Assembly: GCA_963781285.1 (NCBI GenBank)
Contig: CAWAFI010000018.1
Location: forward strand, 1-64,000
Length of the DNA stretch: 64,000 bases
Source: CAIWHR01 sp963781285
GTDB lineage: Bacteria > Pseudomonadota > Gammaproteobacteria > Burkholderiales > Casimicrobiaceae
Reading direction: 5' to 3'
The translations under genes were made by a program, and so were the position numbers. Positions 61,774-64,000 of this stretch are shown piece by piece; within the stretch, counting starts at the first letter, position 1, and each line of letters begins with the position of its first letter. Under the pieces are notes generated by a model that was given only the letters and a program-made list of their open reading frames with translations, was not told the DNA's origin and did no database searches.

Positions 61774-63786
61774 CTACGGCGCCACCTCGAACGGCAGCCG
61801 CCGCAGGTCGAGAGCGGGATTGCGGTCGAAGAAGTTCACGGGCTTCAGCCTGAACGAGAGCGGTTCGCTCGACAGAACCGGAAAGTCCTCGGTAGCCGTG
61901 ACGTGGTGGTGGCCGATCGTCAGCCACAGCACCAAGTCGGTGTTGACGATGTTCTGGTTGTTTTGCTGGTAGACCGGAAGCCCCGGCTCGCCGGGATTCT
62001 GGTTCGGCGTGTCGCCCGCCGCGAAGCGCTGGTCCGGGTCGTAGCGCGTGATCCACAGTGCGTGCTCGATGAAGCCCGCACGCTGAAAATCGGCCTTTTT
62101 GATCAGCGGTTCGGCATCGCTGTGCGTCTCGACGACGTAGCCGGTGTTGTAGCCGCGTGCATTGGTGCGGCCCGGGTTCACGACTTTCCAGACCGAATGG
62201 TCATGATCGAGCCGTCCGTCCTCCTCCTTGTTCAACCGCTTCTCCTCCAACGCCCAGACGCTCTTGCGCGGTCCGGGAACCGGGCTCTTCAGCGCCAGGT
62301 GCCCGAGCATGAAGCTGTTGTCGCGGCCGTCGACGTCAACGTCGAGCCGGAAGTTGAAGAAGTGGCTGTGATTGGGCGCGACCAGATTGGGCGCCACCAG
62401 TGCGCCGAAGCGCGTGTCGTTCGCCCCCGACGGATCCGACAGCTTCTTGCTGCGCACCGTCTTGGGCGCGTCGATACCGGTCAGCGCGACTTCGACCCGA
62501 ATCACGCCACCCTGGTTGAAGATCCAGTCGACCAGGTAGTCGTAGTTGCCCAATTGCGCGATCGTGCGCACGACGAGCTCGACCTCCGCGCGGCCTTCGT
62601 AGGCAGGTACCGGCCCCGCGAAAAGCTCGAAGTGGCGCCACGCGGGATTGCCGGTCAGCCGTTCGAAGATGCCCAGGACCTGCGGCAGCGGCAGTGGTAC
62701 GACGGGAACCGACGGATCCGGAATCGCCGCCGCCACAAGCGCGTCGAACAGCATGGCGTTCTCCGGCACGTCGAGGCCCAGCTTCAGTGGTGAGGACAGG
62801 AGGCCGAAGCCGAACTCACCCTCGTCCATGTACGTGCGATAGAACCAGTTGGTGTCGGGATCCTGGTAGGGTACGAAGATCTCGGCGAGCGAGCCCTGGT
62901 AGAGCACCGGCCGCCCGTCGTAGGTGACGAGCGAGATCACCGTGCCGGGCCGACGCTCGAAGCGCACGTGGAACTTCCATTTCTGCCACTCGACGAAATT
63001 GCCGTTGAGCGTGAAGTTATTCCCGTCCGGCTGCGTGATGCGGATGGGCTTAAGGGCTGGCCGCAAGCCGTAGCGGGCGCTGATCGTGCCCTCGTCGAAC
63101 TCCTGGGTCGATGCGGGCAGCGGCACGACGCCGATGTCGATCACCTGGATCACCTTGCGTTCGTCGAGGTCGATGATCGCCTGCATCCCCTCGATCGGCC
63201 TGGCGTACAGGTTGATCGCGGCGCCCTCGCGGTAATACATCTGCGCCTTGACGATGCGGCGCGATTCCTCAGGCAGGCCGAACGAACCGGGTGTAAGTGG
63301 CGTTACGAACACGTTGGCGAGCTGGTCGGGCGTCGTGATGCCGCGCCGGGCAAGTGCTTGGAGGAACGCCGGGTCAGCGAACGCGAACGAAAAGTCAGAA
63401 ACCTCGGTGATCGTGAGTCCAAGTTGGCCGTCGCTTTTCGGGATCAGCACCGGCGGCGTGAATGTGCCGGCGACGAGATCGACGACGCTCTTGTAGCTTT
63501 TCTTGTCCTGGCGGAAGTACACGGTCGCTGAACGCGGAATGGAATCGCCCGGATGGAACGCGAGCACCGCGTTCTTCGAAGGTTCGCGCAGGTCGATGCT
63601 CTGGAAGATTGCGCCAGTCTGCGCGGCTCCGGCGCCGAGTAGGATAAATGCCGCGTTCAGGATTTCCGTGTCCTCCAGCGGGTCCATCGGGTGGTTGACG
63701 GCTGTGTGGGCGGGAACGGCGGCGCCGAGCGCGAGGGCGAGCAGGGCGTGGGCGGCGTACCGGCGAAGGCGATGCATGGCGTGCAC
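61774..63786 (-). CDS. Primary-amine oxidase (copper, topaquinone)
   Basis: A 670-residue copper amine oxidase with a signal peptide (AAHALLALALGAAVPAHT), so it acts in the periplasm and oxidises primary amines to aldehyde, ammonia and hydrogen peroxide. The topaquinone precursor Tyr lies in LGNYDYLVDW (~residue 414-416), the catalytic base Asp in YMDEGEFGFG, copper ligands in NHSHFFNFRL and the third His in HHHVTATEDFPVL. All catalytic elements are present. The gene is convergent with the DUF6519 gene and has no linked aldehyde dehydrogenase in the window. Confidence 0.92.
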   Translation of the reverse strand: MHAMHRLRRYAAHALLALALGAAVPAHTAVNHPMDPLEDTEILNAAFILLGAGAAQTGAIFQSIDLREPSKNAVLAFHPGDSIPRSATVYFRQDKKSYKSVVDLVAGTFTPPVLIPKSDGQLGLTITEVSDFSFAFADPAFLQALARRGITTPDQLANVFVTPLTPGSFGLPEESRRIVKAQMYYREGAAINLYARPIEGMQAIIDLDERKVIQVIDIGVVPLPASTQEFDEGTISARYGLRPALKPIRITQPDGNNFTLNGNFVEWQKWKFHVRFERRPGTVISLVTYDGRPVLYQGSLAEIFVPYQDPDTNWFYRTYMDEGEFGFGLLSSPLKLGLDVPENAMLFDALVAAAIPDPSVPVVPLPLPQVLGIFERLTGNPAWRHFELFAGPVPAYEGRAEVELVVRTIAQLGNYDYLVDWIFNQGGVIRVEVALTGIDAPKTVRSKKLSDPSGANDTRFGALVAPNLVAPNHSHFFNFRLDVDVDGRDNSFMLGHLALKSPVPGPRKSVWALEEKRLNKEEDGRLDHDHSVWKVVNPGRTNARGYNTGYVVETHSDAEPLIKKADFQRAGFIEHALWITRYDPDQRFAAGDTPNQNPGEPGLPVYQQNNQNIVNTDLVLWLTIGHHHVTATEDFPVLSSEPLSFRLKPVNFFDRNPALDLRRLPFEVAP

Positions 63787-64000
63787 TCCTGGGAGAAGAA
63801 AGCTTCGATCGGCGCGAGCCGGCCGCGGGAATCATACCGGTTCCGCGGGGAAGGTGAGTGCCAGGTTGGTTCTGCCGGTGAGAGTGTCGAACGTTCGAGT
63901 GTCATCGCCAGCAACTGCCGCGCGGGGATGGGTTAGGGCGGAGCGACCAGCCGCGCCAGGCCCCTAGATCACGCTGGCGATGATGTTGATGCTGAGCGCG

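Noticed and set aside
1..64000. CRISPR array or phage structural cluster
   Set aside because: No regularly spaced direct repeats and no capsid, tail, terminase or cas genes were seen.

Overview
The window is high-GC DNA from a Gram-negative proteobacterium, most likely a betaproteobacterium of the Burkholderiales/Nitrosomonadales kind. The lineage is inferred from gene content, not from a marker gene: a phasin for polyhydroxyalkanoate granules, an ftr1-bfd-bfr-hemP iron cluster, an outer-membrane porin, MocR and Crp/Fnr regulators, and a tRNA-Asn 3' fragment of the usual proteobacterial sequence. No rRNA gene, complete tRNA or CRISPR array was seen.

Region 1 (1-16.5 kb) is accessory and rearranged. 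The 3' end of a phospholipase C gene meets an IS701-type element (508-1993) with perfect inverted repeats and a CTAA target duplication, immediately followed by a 162-bp MITE-like repeat. Next come a SNF2 helicase/SWIM zinc-finger pair and a run of toxin-antitoxin modules: Phd-PIN, AbrB-PIN, a truncated HicA with HicB, and Xre-RES. A tRNA-Asn 3' fragment at 8325-8375 lies inside the run and looks like an integration-site scar. Several nearby genes are remnants or frameshifted (DUF2189, pcm, DUF502).

Region 2 (16.6-32.6 kb) is mostly intact metabolism and regulation: a class II aldolase, acetyltransferases, a MocR regulator, a Rieske protein with a cyclic-nucleotide-domain/thioredoxin-reductase-like flavoprotein, a two-subunit isoquinoline-1-oxidoreductase-type molybdoenzyme with a hotdog thioesterase, and a large zinc-ribbon/adenylate cyclase/ATPase/TPR regulator.

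Region 3 (32.6-41.9 kb) is a long minus-strand series: iron permease FTR1, Bfd, bacterioferritin, HemP, a MauG-type dihaem peroxidase, a porin, an FMN-binding periplasmic protein, ApbE flavin transferase, a membrane protein and an old-yellow-enzyme-like oxidoreductase. A Fur-box-like site lies at its head. A decayed catalase gene points the other way.

Region 4 (42-53 kb) is the most unusual. A tryptophan- and cysteine-rich 734-residue protein with its own promoter-like region is followed by a DUF1360 membrane protein and a small MCCG protein. Downstream, a compact minus-strand operon (51217 down to 48430) encodes a cytoplasmic subtilisin-like protease, a 71-residue CxGC peptide, a stand-alone protein resembling the C-terminal domain of cyanobactin protease PatG, and two small six-cysteine proteins with similar N-termini. 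An FAD-dependent desaturase-like enzyme starts 41 bp away on the opposite strand. I interpret this as a possible ribosomal-peptide (RiPP)-like maturation locus; no product has been shown.

Region 5 (53-64 kb) holds a decayed PRC-barrel gene, two tandem Crp/Fnr-like regulators (paralogous to the one at 9 kb), a phasin, a 278-bp inverted-repeat element, small membrane proteins, a short-chain dehydrogenase lacking the catalytic Tyr/Lys, a secreted DUF6454-type protein, a DUF6519 protein and a copper amine oxidase.

About a dozen single-base frameshifts hit otherwise well-conserved genes. Some of these genes are true pseudogenes, with deletions or stop codons, but part of the excess may be indel error in the assembly.
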